Below, piece by piece: positions 1-8,571 of a stretch of 64,000 nucleotides of DNA. The position numbers were made by a program, and so were the translations under genes. Location: assembly GCA_041665525.1 (NCBI GenBank), contig JBAYIS010000006.1, positions 92,553 to 156,552 of the forward strand. Reading direction: 5' to 3'. Below the pieces are notes generated by a model. That model made no database searches. It saw only the letters and a program-made list of their open reading frames with translations, and had not been told where the DNA came from. Within the stretch, counting starts at the first letter, position 1; each line of letters starts with the position of its first letter. The DNA comes from UBA8401 sp041665525. GTDB taxonomy: Bacteria > Bacteroidota > Ignavibacteria > UBA10030 > UBA8401.

Positions 1-404
1 ATGCAAAGTGCTGTAATCCCATTCCGGGTGACGATATCGTCGGGTATGTAACGACAGGTGAAGGCATCAAGATTCACCGAAAGAACTGCAGGAATGTGCA
101 TTCGATGCTGAACAATGGCGAAGAACGCATCGTCCGCGTTTCCTGGCCGGATTCGAGTGCAAACGACTTTATCGCAGGTGTACGGATATCCGGCAACGAT
201 CGGAATGGTCTGCTCAATGACGTCACGAACGCCATCTCGAACTATAATAACACGAATATCCGCGGCGTAACACTCAATACAAAAGATTCTTTATTCGACG
301 GTCAGTTCATTCTCTACGTAAAAGATACCGCACACCTGAATATTATCATTGACCGTTTGAAACGTATCAAGAATATCACCAGAGTGGAGCGGTTTGATGA
401 GTAA
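1..404 (+). CDS. rel: RelA/SpoT-family (p)ppGpp synthetase/hydrolase, C-terminal fragment
   Basis: Only the last 133 codons are in the window; the frame is open from base 3 and the 5' part lies upstream. The fragment begins in the regulatory RIS/zinc-finger-like region (AKCCNPIPGDDIVGY, with the paired cysteines and PIPGD typical of long Rel proteins), followed by IKIHRKNC and then a C-terminal ACT domain (about the last 80 residues, ending RVERFDE). The full protein would make and/or degrade (p)ppGpp in the stringent response; the catalytic domains are not visible, so RelA, SpoT or bifunctional Rel cannot be told apart. The stop overlaps the start of ruvX by eight bases, so the two are probably co-transcribed. 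Confidence 0.9.
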   Translation, partial: AKCCNPIPGDDIVGYVTTGEGIKIHRKNCRNVHSMLNNGEERIVRVSWPDSSANDFIAGVRISGNDRNGLLNDVTNAISNYNNTNIRGVTLNTKDSLFDGQFILYVKDTAHLNIIIDRLKRIKNITRVERFDE

Positions 405-828
405 TGAGTATACTCGTTATCTGGGTATTGACTACGGATCGGTCCGCATTGGATTATCGTTGAGCGATCCGTTGAAGATTATCGCGCAGGGATTTAAAAC
501 GATCCGCAATAACGAACAAAGCCTGGACCAAATAGCGGCAGTCATTGCAGAACAGAATATCGAAAGAATCATCGTTGGGAATCCGTTGAATCTGAAAGGC
601 GAGATCAGTACCAAAGCAGAAGAGGTGAAGCAATTCGTCAATCGATTGAAAGAACGGACGGCGGTAGAAATATTGCTGTTGGATGAACGATTCACGTCGG
701 TGATGGCACAACGTTCCATCATTTCCATGGGGACGACGAGGAAGCAGCGTCAAAATAATAAAGGGAAGGTGGATGAAGTAGCGGCGGCCATTCTTCTGCA
801 GGGGTATTTGGATTCTCATCATCGGTAA
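397..828 (+). CDS. ruvX: Holliday-junction resolvase-like YqgF/RuvX
   Basis: 143-residue protein of the YqgF/RuvX family, an RNase H-fold nuclease implicated in 16S rRNA 5'-end processing and possibly Holliday-junction resolution. Visible family motifs are GIDYGSVRIGLS (10-21, first acidic residue D12), GNPLN (61-65), LLLDERFTS (DER 96-98) and KVDEVAAAILLQ (124-135). Length matches the family. I use ATG 397 instead of TTG 394 because GGAG lies about 9 bases upstream of the ATG. It overlaps the end of the rel gene, and its own stop overlaps the next start in a TAATG junction, indicating one operon. Confidence 0.95.
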   Translation: MSNEYTRYLGIDYGSVRIGLSLSDPLKIIAQGFKTIRNNEQSLDQIAAVIAEQNIERIIVGNPLNLKGEISTKAEEVKQFVNRLKERTAVEILLLDERFTSVMAQRSIISMGTTRKQRQNNKGKVDEVAAAILLQGYLDSHHR

Positions 829-1577
829 TGCAGAACGATCAATTACATACCATCCTCCGTCCGTACGGCGAACGTGCCGTTCAATGGGTTCAGCAGAATA
901 AGATGAAATCCGTTCTCGGCGGCATCGCAGCACTCTTCTTTCTTCAATATCTCACTCTTCCCAATAACAGCTTACAGTCTCTCCGGAAAAATAATCCGGT
1001 CACGACGGCGATGATGCAACAACGCGAACAGGAAGCCGCAGCGGTTGAGAAAAAATTCATTCTTCAAAAGCGATGGGTTCCTCTTGCACGAATTTCAAAA
1101 CACCTGATAAATGCGGTGATCGTCTCGGAAGACGGCATGTTTTTCGAACATGAAGGGATTGATTGGTATGAAGTGGGCGAATCCATAGAAAAGAATTTTG
1201 AACGCGGGAAAGCGGCGCGGGGAGGCAGCACCATTTCTCAGCAATTGTCGAAAAATCTCTACCTTTCTACATCAAAGGATCCTGTCCGGAAACTGAAGGA
1301 ATTGATCATAACACTTCGGATAGAGAGAACGCTCTCAAAACGAAGGATCTTGGAGATATATTTGAATGTCATTGAGTGGGGAAATGGAGTGTTCGGCGCC
1401 GAAGCTGCAGCCCAGAAATATTTCAAGAAAGCTGCGTCGCAACTTACCCGTGAGGAGGCGGCACAAATGGCAGCGGTCATTCCAAGTCCACGCAGACACC
1501 AGCCGAATGTCATGTCCAAGTATGTCGCCAACCGTTCTTCAATAATCCTCAGCAGGATGTCGGCCCGGGGAATGTAA
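828..1577 (+). CDS. mtgA: Monofunctional biosynthetic peptidoglycan transglycosylase (GT51)
   Basis: 249 residues. A membrane anchor (about 27-45) is followed by a GT51 glycosyltransferase domain that polymerises lipid II into glycan strands on the periplasmic side. The catalytic signature is present: EDGMFFEHEG with catalytic E101, RGGSTISQQLSKNLYLS (about 131-147), the KLKEL...RIERTLSKRRILEIYLN block and the IEWGNGVFGAEAAAQ motif. There is no transpeptidase domain and the protein ends shortly after the GT51 fold, as expected for MtgA rather than a class A PBP. The start ATG overlaps the ruvX stop (TAATG). Confidence 0.93.
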   Translation: MQNDQLHTILRPYGERAVQWVQQNKMKSVLGGIAALFFLQYLTLPNNSLQSLRKNNPVTTAMMQQREQEAAAVEKKFILQKRWVPLARISKHLINAVIVSEDGMFFEHEGIDWYEVGESIEKNFERGKAARGGSTISQQLSKNLYLSTSKDPVRKLKELIITLRIERTLSKRRILEIYLNVIEWGNGVFGAEAAAQKYFKKAASQLTREEAAQMAAVIPSPRRHQPNVMSKYVANRSSIILSRMSARGM

Positions 1578-1613
1578 AAATCACGGAGTGCTGTTCCGGT
1601 GAATGGATCGTGT

Positions 1614-2309
1614 ATGAATATTCATGATGTGAAAGTGCTGATCGAAGAAGGGGAAGGCTTCGAACTGGAATTCAAACGCAAGGTATCATCCCCGAAGAAG
1701 ATTGCAAAAACGGTATCATCGTTCGCCAATACTCGCGGCGGAATAATTCTGTTCGGGGTGGATGATGACGGCTCCATCGTCGGTGTGGAGAGCGAAAAAT
1801 CTGAACTGGATCTGATCCGGGAATCAGCGGAATATTATTGCAATCCTCCGGTAACGGTTGCAATTACAATGGTCCCCTGCAATCATCGTGATGTGATTGT
1901 CGCTTTCATTGAGGAGAGCGAGCACAAACCGCATTTCGTTGCAGACGATGACGGCGTGCAAAAAGTGTTCATCCGGGTGAACGATAATTCGGTCATCGCC
2001 AGCAAAGAAGTAATTAAAGTGTTAAAAGATGAACGGCCGGATAAACCGCCGCTGACCATCACCATTGGAGAGAATGAAAAAAGACTGTTCGAATATCTGG
2101 AACTCCATTCACGGATCACCGTGCCGGAATATTCTTCTCTTATCAATATCTCAATTCGCCGCGCATCACGTATTCTGACCACGCTCGTTCGAGCAGGCAT
2201 TGTCCGAATCCATACGCTGGAGAAACATGATTACTTCACTCTTGCTTCGGAGGATGAAGTATCCGCAGACAGTCGTACAATACGATCCCAAACGCGACAG
2301 CGACGTTAA
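1614..2309 (+). CDS. AlbA_2 (Schlafen-type) DNA-binding domain protein with C-terminal winged helix
   Basis: About 231 residues from ATG 1614; an upstream GTG at 1599 would add five residues and has no better ribosome site. The N-terminal half is a recognisable AlbA_2 domain: EGFELEFKRKV, then FANTRGGIILFGVDDDG (about 37-53), the typical A-F-A-N-T-x-G-G-x-x-x-x-G-V-x-D-D-G pattern. Residues about 145-205 look like a winged helix (SRITVPEYSSLINISIRRAS). This architecture is common in putative transcriptional regulators; the target is unknown. The last 74 bases overlap the 3' end of the convergent trmH-like gene. Confidence 0.8.
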   Translation: MNIHDVKVLIEEGEGFELEFKRKVSSPKKIAKTVSSFANTRGGIILFGVDDDGSIVGVESEKSELDLIRESAEYYCNPPVTVAITMVPCNHRDVIVAFIEESEHKPHFVADDDGVQKVFIRVNDNSVIASKEVIKVLKDERPDKPPLTITIGENEKRLFEYLELHSRITVPEYSSLINISIRRASRILTTLVRAGIVRIHTLEKHDYFTLASEDEVSADSRTIRSQTRQRR

Positions 2310-2781
2310 GCGATTGTTTCAACCCATGCATCGGAATCTCGATTGCCATATCCGCCCGTTCGATTATTTCTTTTGATACACCGGTGATTTCATTTCCCAT
2401 AACAAGGCATAACGGAAAATCTTCCTGCCTCAACTGATAGTATGGAATGCTGCTCGTCGTCAGTTCTACGACACAGATCTTTATCTTCTGCTCCTGTAAT
2501 TGCTGAATGGCTGTTTCAGGATCTTTATGATATTCCCACGGCACTGTAAGCGTCGATCCCAGGGCAGTCTTTTCGATCTCTTTTCGAGGAGGGACAGGTG
2601 TATATCCCGTCAGAAACAATTTGTTCACCAATGCTCCATCAGCACTTCGAAAAATAGATCCGACATTGTAGAGACTGCGAATATTATCTGCTAAGACATA
2701 AATGGGATTGCGCTTAATGTTCGGGAATTCTTCGAGTTTCTTGCGATTTTTTGCAATTTCATCATGTGTTAACTTGTGCAT
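2236..2781 (-). CDS. SpoU/TrmH-family RNA 2'-O-methyltransferase
   Basis: 181-residue SPOUT-fold methyltransferase transferring a methyl group from SAM to a ribose 2'-OH of tRNA or rRNA. The three SpoU motifs are clear: motif 1 NIRSLYNVGSIFRSAD (33-48), motif 2 LVMGNEITGVS (126-136) and motif 3 IPMHGLKQSLNVAVAFGIVL (149-168), which forms the knotted SAM site. It is short and lacks an N-terminal substrate-binding extension, so the exact target cannot be assigned. It is divergent from cmk (77 bp between starts) and overlaps the AlbA_2 gene tail-to-tail. Motif 3 is inside or close to the overlap, so this frame is genuinely coding almost to its end. Confidence 0.9.
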   Translation of the reverse strand: MHKLTHDEIAKNRKKLEEFPNIKRNPIYVLADNIRSLYNVGSIFRSADGALVNKLFLTGYTPVPPRKEIEKTALGSTLTVPWEYHKDPETAIQQLQEQKIKICVVELTTSSIPYYQLRQEDFPLCLVMGNEITGVSKEIIERADMAIEIPMHGLKQSLNVAVAFGIVLYDCLRILHPPKQE

Positions 2782-2858
2782 TGGGGGTCAGAATGTTTTT
2801 GGATGAGAATTCAAAAATGAGTATATTTATATTCAATTTAAGCCAAAAAAAGTGAGAT

Positions 2859-3533
2859 TTGAAGAAAATAATTATCGCCATTGACGGACCTGCCGCATCG
2901 GGTAAAAGTACCACCGCCAAACGTGTTGCTGCACAACTCGGTTACCTTCATGTAGATACTGGTGCAATGTATCGCGCAATGGCATTAAAAGTCCTTCGCC
3001 AAAGAATCGAACCGCATAATGCTGCATCGATCGCTGCATTGGCGGATACGACGTCCGTTCGACTGGTCTCGACAAACGGCAAAGTGATTGTGATACTGGA
3101 TGGCGAAGAGGTTAGTGATGAAATCCGCTTGCCGGAAGTGACCAACATAGTCAGTCCGGTTAGCACTGTAACGGAAGTACGAAAGCTGATGGTAAAAGAA
3201 CAGCGTGCCATGGGTCACGACGGCGGAATCGTGCTGGAAGGAAGGGATATCGGAACGATCGTATTTCCCGATGCGGAATTGAAAATATTTATGATAGCCG
3301 ATGTTCATGAGCGTGCGGTGCGCAGGAAAAAGGAATTGAACGACAAAGGTGTTGAAGTTGCGCTTGATGTGCTGGAGAAGGAAATCGAAGAACGTGATCG
3401 CATCGATTCGGGCCGCTCAGTGAGTCCGTTGCGAAAAGCAGAAGACGCTATCGAACTTGATACGACAAACCTGACTATCGAACAGCAGGTTGAATTTATT
3501 GTAGAGAAAGCACGACGGAAGATCGCTTCATGA
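2859..3533 (+). CDS. cmk: Cytidylate kinase
   Basis: 224 residues. Phosphorylates CMP/dCMP to the diphosphates using ATP. The N-terminal P-loop GPAASGKSTTAK (9-20), the following HVDTGAMYRA, the EGRDIGT motif and the RDRIDSGRSVSPL lid/substrate segment are all diagnostic. The reading starts at TTG 2859 (TTG AAG AAA ATA ATT), the only sensible start that keeps the P-loop at its usual distance. The stop overlaps ispH in an ATGA junction. cmk-ispH-rpsA is a familiar order in this group of bacteria and in some Firmicutes. Confidence 0.97.
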   Translation: MKKIIIAIDGPAASGKSTTAKRVAAQLGYLHVDTGAMYRAMALKVLRQRIEPHNAASIAALADTTSVRLVSTNGKVIVILDGEEVSDEIRLPEVTNIVSPVSTVTEVRKLMVKEQRAMGHDGGIVLEGRDIGTIVFPDAELKIFMIADVHERAVRRKKELNDKGVEVALDVLEKEIEERDRIDSGRSVSPLRKAEDAIELDTTNLTIEQQVEFIVEKARRKIAS

Positions 3534-4411
3534 AAGTAACAGTCGATAATAATTCAGGATTTTGCTGGGGTGTTGTCCGCACGGTGGACATTGCCGAGCA
3601 GGAACTTGCCGGTAGTGGAAAATTATATTCGCTTGGAGAAATTATCCACAATCCCGTCGAGATCGAACGGTTGGAAGCCAAAGGGCTGCAAACAGTCCGC
3701 CATGAAGATCTTCCGAAATTGAAGGATGCAAAAGTGCTGATCCGTGCTCACGGCGAACCGCCGGAAACGTATCGAAAGATGAAAGAGTGGGGGATCGATG
3801 TTATTGATGCGACCTGTCCTGTGGTGACAAAGGTGCAGGAACGCATTCGAAAATTTTATGATAAACAGTATCAGATTGTAATTTTTGGAAAAAAAGATCA
3901 TGCAGAAGTGATTGGACTTGTCGGACATACAAACGGCACTGCCATCGTGATCAAATCGGTTGCGGAGACAGAGAAACTGGACTTCACAAAAAAGACGGTT
4001 CTCTTTTCTCAGACAACCATGGACAAAGAGACGTTTTATGCTATTCGCGACGCGATTAAACTGCGTATCACCGCGGAATTCGAAGTCGGCACGTTTGAAG
4101 AGATGGCAATAGATTTCCATGCAAAGGATACAATTTGCGGACAGGTGTCCGGACGGGACAAAAAATTGAGGGAATTTTCCAAGAGTAATGATGTGATGAT
4201 CTTTGTTGCGGGCAGAATGAGTTCCAACGGAAAAGTATTGTATGAAATAGCGAAATCTGAGAATCCGAAAACATATTTTGTTGAAAACGAATCGGAGTTG
4301 CAGAAGGAATGGTTTACAGGAGCGACATCGGTCGGCATCAGCGGCGCAACGTCCACTCCGCAATGGCTGATGGAAAGAATAAAAAAAGAGATCGAAGAAC
4401 AATATCATTAA
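3530..4411 (+). CDS. ispH: 4-hydroxy-3-methylbut-2-enyl diphosphate reductase
   Basis: 293 residues. Last step of the MEP isoprenoid pathway: reduces HMBPP to IPP and DMAPP with a [4Fe-4S] cluster. The three cluster cysteines are present at C12 (SGFCWGV), C96 (DATCPVVTKV) and C203 (DTICGQVSGR). Substrate-pocket elements H40 (IIHNP), H74 (RAHGEPP) and H124 (KKDHAEVIG) are also visible. The C-terminal ATSVGISGATSTP segment is standard. The start overlaps the cmk stop (ATGA). The presence of ispH implies isoprenoid synthesis via MEP rather than mevalonate. Confidence 0.97.
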   Translation: MKVTVDNNSGFCWGVVRTVDIAEQELAGSGKLYSLGEIIHNPVEIERLEAKGLQTVRHEDLPKLKDAKVLIRAHGEPPETYRKMKEWGIDVIDATCPVVTKVQERIRKFYDKQYQIVIFGKKDHAEVIGLVGHTNGTAIVIKSVAETEKLDFTKKTVLFSQTTMDKETFYAIRDAIKLRITAEFEVGTFEEMAIDFHAKDTICGQVSGRDKKLREFSKSNDVMIFVAGRMSSNGKVLYEIAKSENPKTYFVENESELQKEWFTGATSVGISGATSTPQWLMERIKKEIEEQYH

Positions 4412-4569
4412 TGTATTAAGGTCATCCCAATACACTATACAATTCACTAATCAGTAATTCGACCAAGAGCGTCGTGCGAAGTCAGATACCGATGACCGTT
4501 TGACAACTCACACAATCCTGGTCTGGTTCTCGTTCTGTATCAAATGAACAGAGAACATGGAGACATGTA

Positions 4570-6318
4570 ATGTCACAAAAAGAAGAAATAGACGTACTCA
4601 TCGACGAAAAGCCATATTCCGACGAGGAAATGAAGCAGTTGATGGAGATGTATGAAGGAACCCTCGGAAAGATTACCCAGGGCGAAATCGTCAAAGGAAA
4701 AATCGTATTCATCGGACACAATGATGTCGTGCTGGATATTGGTTTCAAATCCGAAGGCACCGTGCCGATTGGCGAGTTTCCGAATATTAAAGAATTGAAA
4801 ATCGGCGATGAAGTAGAAGTATTTCTCGAAAGCATCGAAGATAAAGACGGTCAAATGGTCCTGTCGCGTAAACGGGCAGATTTCATGCGCGTGTGGGAGA
4901 AAGTGACCAAATCGTACACCAACGGAGACGTTGTGCAGGGCAAGATCATCCGCCGCATTAAAGGCGGTCTCGTGGTCGATGTGATGGGTATCGATGCGTT
5001 CCTTCCCGGTTCGCAGATCGACGTCCGCCCCGTGCGCGATTTCGATGCATTATTAGGAAGAGACATGGACTTCCGCGTGGTGAAAGTGAATCACCCGTCG
5101 GAAAATATTGTTGTCAGCCATAAAATTCTCGTTGAAGAGGAACTGGCGGATCAGCGCAAAGCAATCTTGTCCGGCTTGGAAAAAGGACAGATCCTGGAAG
5201 GTATCGTCAAAGCGATTTCCGATTTCGGTGTATTCATCGACCTCGGCGGCGTGGACGGCCTCGTGCATATTACCGACCTGTCATGGGGTCGTATCAATCA
5301 TCCGTCTGAAATCGTGAAGCTTGACCAGACGGTGAACGTTGTCGTTCTTGATTTCGATCAGGAAAAGAAACGTATCTCGCTCGGCATGAAGCAGCTGCAG
5401 CCGCATCCGTGGGAAAAGATCGACGAACGCTATCCCATCGGCAAGAAGGTCAGCGGAAAAGTCGTATCGCTTACCGACTACGGCGCATTCATCGAAATCG
5501 AAAAAGGGATCGAAGGCCTTATCCACATCTCTGAAATGAGCTGGACGCAGCATGTGAAACATCCGTCCCAGATGGTCTCCATGGGCCAGGTGATCGAAGC
5601 GGTCATCTTGTCATTGGATGCTGCCGGAAAGAAGATCTCCCTTGGTATGAAACAGCTGGAACCCGATCCGTGGAGCTCGCTGATGGTAAAATATCCCATT
5701 GGTTCGAAGCATACGGGAACGGTTCGCAATCTGACCAACTTCGGCGTCTTCGTCGAACTGGAACAGGGTATCGACGGTTTGATCCACATCTCCGACCTGT
5801 CCTGGACAAAGAAGATCCGTCATCCCGGCGAAGTGGTGAAGAAAGGCGACAGCATCGAAGTAATCATTCTCGGTGTGGACGTCGATCAACGCCGAATCTC
5901 TCTTGGACACAAACAGTTGAACGACAATCCATGGGATACGTTCGGCAGCCAGTACAAAGTGAATACGGAAGTTGAAGGTAAAGTTGTACGCATTATTGAG
6001 AAGGGTGTCATCGTTGAGCTTCCGCTCGGCGTGGACGGTTTCGTTCCGCTCTCTCAATTATCGCAGACTCCGATCAAGAACCTTGCAGAAGCGTTCCAGG
6101 TTGGCGACAAGCTGCCGATGACCGTGATCGAATTCGACGGCGAAAGCAAGAAAATCGTCCTGTCCGTGGTGGAATATCTCCGCGGCAAGGAACAAAAGAT
6201 CATTGATGACTATGTTGCAAAACATAAACTTCCCCCGATCACTCTGAAGGATGCACTCCCGGTGGAGATGACAGCAGAAGAGAAACGCGCGGCGGATGAA
6301 GAAGCATCATTGAAATAA
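4570..6318 (+). CDS. rpsA: Small-subunit ribosomal protein bS1
   Basis: 582 residues with six consecutive S1 (OB-fold) RNA-binding domains, at roughly 35-105, 118-183, 200-270, 287-357, 374-444 and 461-530. The central repeats carry the hallmark GVFIDLGG-DGLVH / GAFIEIEKGIEGLIHISEMSW / GVFVELEQGIDGLIHISDLSW pattern with HP-E/Q-V-KGQ-V-V. It helps the 30S subunit bind structured mRNA leaders, which matters in organisms with weak Shine-Dalgarno sequences. The ATG at 4570 has GGAGA upstream (about 4559-4563); the start is also overlapped by an ATG-TAA at 4565-4570. A 158-bp gap separates it from ispH. Confidence 0.96.
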   Translation: MSQKEEIDVLIDEKPYSDEEMKQLMEMYEGTLGKITQGEIVKGKIVFIGHNDVVLDIGFKSEGTVPIGEFPNIKELKIGDEVEVFLESIEDKDGQMVLSRKRADFMRVWEKVTKSYTNGDVVQGKIIRRIKGGLVVDVMGIDAFLPGSQIDVRPVRDFDALLGRDMDFRVVKVNHPSENIVVSHKILVEEELADQRKAILSGLEKGQILEGIVKAISDFGVFIDLGGVDGLVHITDLSWGRINHPSEIVKLDQTVNVVVLDFDQEKKRISLGMKQLQPHPWEKIDERYPIGKKVSGKVVSLTDYGAFIEIEKGIEGLIHISEMSWTQHVKHPSQMVSMGQVIEAVILSLDAAGKKISLGMKQLEPDPWSSLMVKYPIGSKHTGTVRNLTNFGVFVELEQGIDGLIHISDLSWTKKIRHPGEVVKKGDSIEVIILGVDVDQRRISLGHKQLNDNPWDTFGSQYKVNTEVEGKVVRIIEKGVIVELPLGVDGFVPLSQLSQTPIKNLAEAFQVGDKLPMTVIEFDGESKKIVLSVVEYLRGKEQKIIDDYVAKHKLPPITLKDALPVEMTAEEKRAADEEASLK

Positions 6319-6331
6319 TACCGTTCCACAC

Positions 6332-6369
6332 AGTGCCGCTCGCTTTGCTGTGAGCGGCACTTCTATTTT
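6332..6369 (+). terminator. Rho-independent terminator of rpsA
   Basis: Ten-base-pair stem AGTGCCGCTC (6332-6341) / GAGCGGCACT (6352-6361) with a 10-nt loop, followed by a U-rich run (TCTATTTTAT). It lies 13 bases after the rpsA stop and ends just before the mtaB start at 6378. Confidence 0.85.
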
Positions 6370-6377
6370 ATTCCCTT

Positions 6378-7730
6378 ATGAAGGCATCATTCCACACACT
6401 CGGCTGTAAATTGAACTACGCGGAAACTGCGTCGTTAGAGCGGCAGTTTAAGGATCGTGGGTTCGAGATTGTTCCGTTCACCGAGCAGTCCGATGTTTGC
6501 ATCATCAATACCTGTTCGGTCACCGAACGTGCGGACCGGGAAGCACGACAGATCGTCCGCCGGGCCTTGCGTTCTTCTCCGAACGCCTTTGTTGCCGTGG
6601 TGGGCTGCTACGCACAGCTCGATCCGGAAGTGATCGCATCCATTGACGGTGTTGACATGGTGCTCGGCGCAAGTGAAAAATTCCGTCTGTTCGATTTTGC
6701 CGATTCCTTCAAAAAGTTCGCTTCTCCCAAAGTATTTGTTTCCCCGATCACTTCCGTCAATGATTTCGGTCCGGCCTACTCCGGCGGCGTTGATGAACGA
6801 ACACGGGCTTTCCTGAAAGTGCAGGATGGATGTGATTTTAATTGTTCTTTTTGCACTATACCGTTGGCGCGCGGTGAAAGCAGAAGCCAATCGATTGATG
6901 CGTGCGTTGCACAAGCAAAAGAACTGGTCGCGGCAGGATATAAAGAAATCATTTTGACTGGCGTGAATGTAGGTGATTTCGGAAAGAATAACGGAAGAAC
7001 TTTTCTGGAATTATTGAAGGAATTAAATGCCGTTGACGGTATCGATCGTATCAGAGTCAGTTCCATCGAACCGAACTTGTTGCATGATGAGTTGATCGAT
7101 TTCTGGTTAGCGTCGGAAAAGATATGCAATCATTTCCATATTCCGCTGCAGAACGGTACTGATGAAATCCTGCGCACAATGCGTCGTCGATATACATCGG
7201 AATATTACAACACACTCGTCCGAAATATCCGTCAGAAAGCTCCGGATGCGAGTATCGGCGTGGATGTCATTGTCGGTTTTCCCGGAGAGACGGAAAAACT
7301 CTTCGAGCAGAATTTTTCGTTCATCCACGAATTGCCGGTAAGTTACCTGCATGTTTTCACCTATTCAGAACGGCCGAATACCCCTTCGATTGGATTTCCC
7401 GGAAGAGTTGAACCGAGGATCCGGTATTCACACAGTGACAAGCTCCGCATTTTGGGACAGATGAAGAAATCAGCTTTTTATCAGTCACAAAAAGGCAAAA
7501 TTCGCCCCGTGCTGATCGAAGGTGCAATCGAAGAAAATATGTTGTCCGGTTATACGGATAATTATGTTCGCGTTCGGGTGCCGTATCATCCCGCGTTGGA
7601 AAATGCCGTAGCAACGGTACGGATCGGTGAGTTTTCTGGAGATGCATGTGCGGCTGAAATCGTGCAAGTGACATCATCACAATCAATCATCACTCCGATG
7701 CTGCCGGTGTTGAATTCGGCTGTTCGATAA
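6378..7730 (+). CDS. mtaB: tRNA (N6-L-threonylcarbamoyladenosine(37)-C2)-methylthiotransferase MtaB
   Basis: 450-residue radical-SAM methylthiotransferase that converts t6A37 to ms2t6A37 in tRNA. N-terminal UPF0004 domain with cluster cysteines C10 (LGCKLN), C46 (NTCSVTE) and C77 (VGCYAQ). The radical-SAM cluster motif CxxxCxxC is at C152/C156/C159 (DGCDFNCSFCTIP). The C-terminal TRAM-like region runs about 375-440. The GCKLNYAE start and FHIPLQNGTDEIL favour MtaB over MiaB or RimO. The start follows the rpsA terminator closely, so a separate promoter or read-through must supply transcription. Confidence 0.93.
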   Translation: MKASFHTLGCKLNYAETASLERQFKDRGFEIVPFTEQSDVCIINTCSVTERADREARQIVRRALRSSPNAFVAVVGCYAQLDPEVIASIDGVDMVLGASEKFRLFDFADSFKKFASPKVFVSPITSVNDFGPAYSGGVDERTRAFLKVQDGCDFNCSFCTIPLARGESRSQSIDACVAQAKELVAAGYKEIILTGVNVGDFGKNNGRTFLELLKELNAVDGIDRIRVSSIEPNLLHDELIDFWLASEKICNHFHIPLQNGTDEILRTMRRRYTSEYYNTLVRNIRQKAPDASIGVDVIVGFPGETEKLFEQNFSFIHELPVSYLHVFTYSERPNTPSIGFPGRVEPRIRYSHSDKLRILGQMKKSAFYQSQKGKIRPVLIEGAIEENMLSGYTDNYVRVRVPYHPALENAVATVRIGEFSGDACAAEIVQVTSSQSIITPMLPVLNSAVR

Positions 7731-7812
7731 AAGGACGATACTAAAGATCTTGTTACTACTTCAACGAACCATGTTTTGTACTGAAAAACATCATCTCTTT
7801 TTGAGGAGTAGT

Positions 7813-8541
7813 ATGAAAAACATAACAATAGTTTTGCTGTTCTTTGTTTGCGGCGTATCATTGTTCGCTCAGGAAAAGTATTTTCATTTACGTTCGGAGC
7901 TTACCCGGTCGATCGAATCGCCGGTGACAATTCAGGATATAGTTCCTGAGACAAAGAAATCCGGTACGAAAGCGGTTCTCTATTCCCTTTTGCTGCCGGG
8001 GATGGGGGAATTATACGCCGACAGATTTGATCAGGGACGATATTCGTTGATAGCGGAAGGGGGATTGTGGCTCACGTATTTCTCATTCCAGCAATATGGA
8101 GACTGGATCCGGAACGATGCGCGAAAGTTCGCAGCTTCCCATGCCGGTGCTTCAACATCCGGCAAGAACGATCAATATTTTGTCGATCTTGGAAATTTCA
8201 ATGATACCTACGAGTATAATGAAAAACAGTTGAGAGACAGGGAATTAGAAAATGTCTACGATCCTAAAGCTGGATATTTCTGGAAATGGGATTCCGAGTT
8301 CAATCGCAGGGAATATCGTGCTATGCGTGTTTCCAGCGAGAGAGTGTTGAACAATTCAAAATTCATTATCGCATCCATTGTGGTGAACAGAATTATCAGC
8401 GCAATAAATGCTGCCCGGCTGGTGCGGGAGTATAATTCCAGGGTCAATGATGAATTAGGTTCATGGCGGTTGGAATCATCCCTGATTGATAACGGGCTGA
8501 GGCCGGATGGCATGAAACTGAGTATTATACACAGTTTTTAA
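7813..8541 (+). CDS. Exported/membrane protein with DUF5683-like region
   Basis: 242 residues from ATG 7813, chosen because GAGGAG (7803-7808) lies at ideal spacing and the protein then begins with a signal peptide (MKNITIVLLFFVCGVSLFAQ). Residues about 55-95 contain VLYSLLLPGMGELYADR followed by a hydrophobic AEGGLWLTYFSF segment, resembling the DUF5683 family of Bacteroidota, often near cell-envelope genes. No function is known. A strong terminator follows immediately. Moderate confidence for the family, high that it is a real exported protein. Confidence 0.75.
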   Translation: MKNITIVLLFFVCGVSLFAQEKYFHLRSELTRSIESPVTIQDIVPETKKSGTKAVLYSLLLPGMGELYADRFDQGRYSLIAEGGLWLTYFSFQQYGDWIRNDARKFAASHAGASTSGKNDQYFVDLGNFNDTYEYNEKQLRDRELENVYDPKAGYFWKWDSEFNRREYRAMRVSSERVLNNSKFIIASIVVNRIISAINAARLVREYNSRVNDELGSWRLESSLIDNGLRPDGMKLSIIHSF

Positions 8542-8544
8542 ATT

Positions 8545-8569
8545 AAGCCCCGCGCAGCGGGGCTTTTTT
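8545..8569 (+). terminator. Strong Rho-independent terminator directly before truA
   Basis: Perfect nine-pair stem AAGCCCCGC (8545-8553) / GCGGGGCTT (8557-8565), three-base loop, and a T run (8564-8569). It starts four bases after the preceding stop and ends two bases before the truA ATG. Confidence 0.93.
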
Positions 8570-8571
8570 AT

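Noticed and set aside
454..933. Long open frames antisense to ruvX, ispH (3623-4447), rpsA and other genes
   Set aside because: They lie wholly opposite well-supported genes, have arginine/histidine-rich shadow composition and no recognisable motif.
4500..4545. TTGACA-type promoter for rpsA
   Set aside because: TTGACA at 4500 has no acceptable -10 at 16-18 bp, so the true promoter is unclear.
7771..7797. Terminator after mtaB (ATGTTTT/AAAACAT stem)
   Set aside because: Only seven weak A/T pairs and an interrupted T run; more likely chance in the leader of the next gene.
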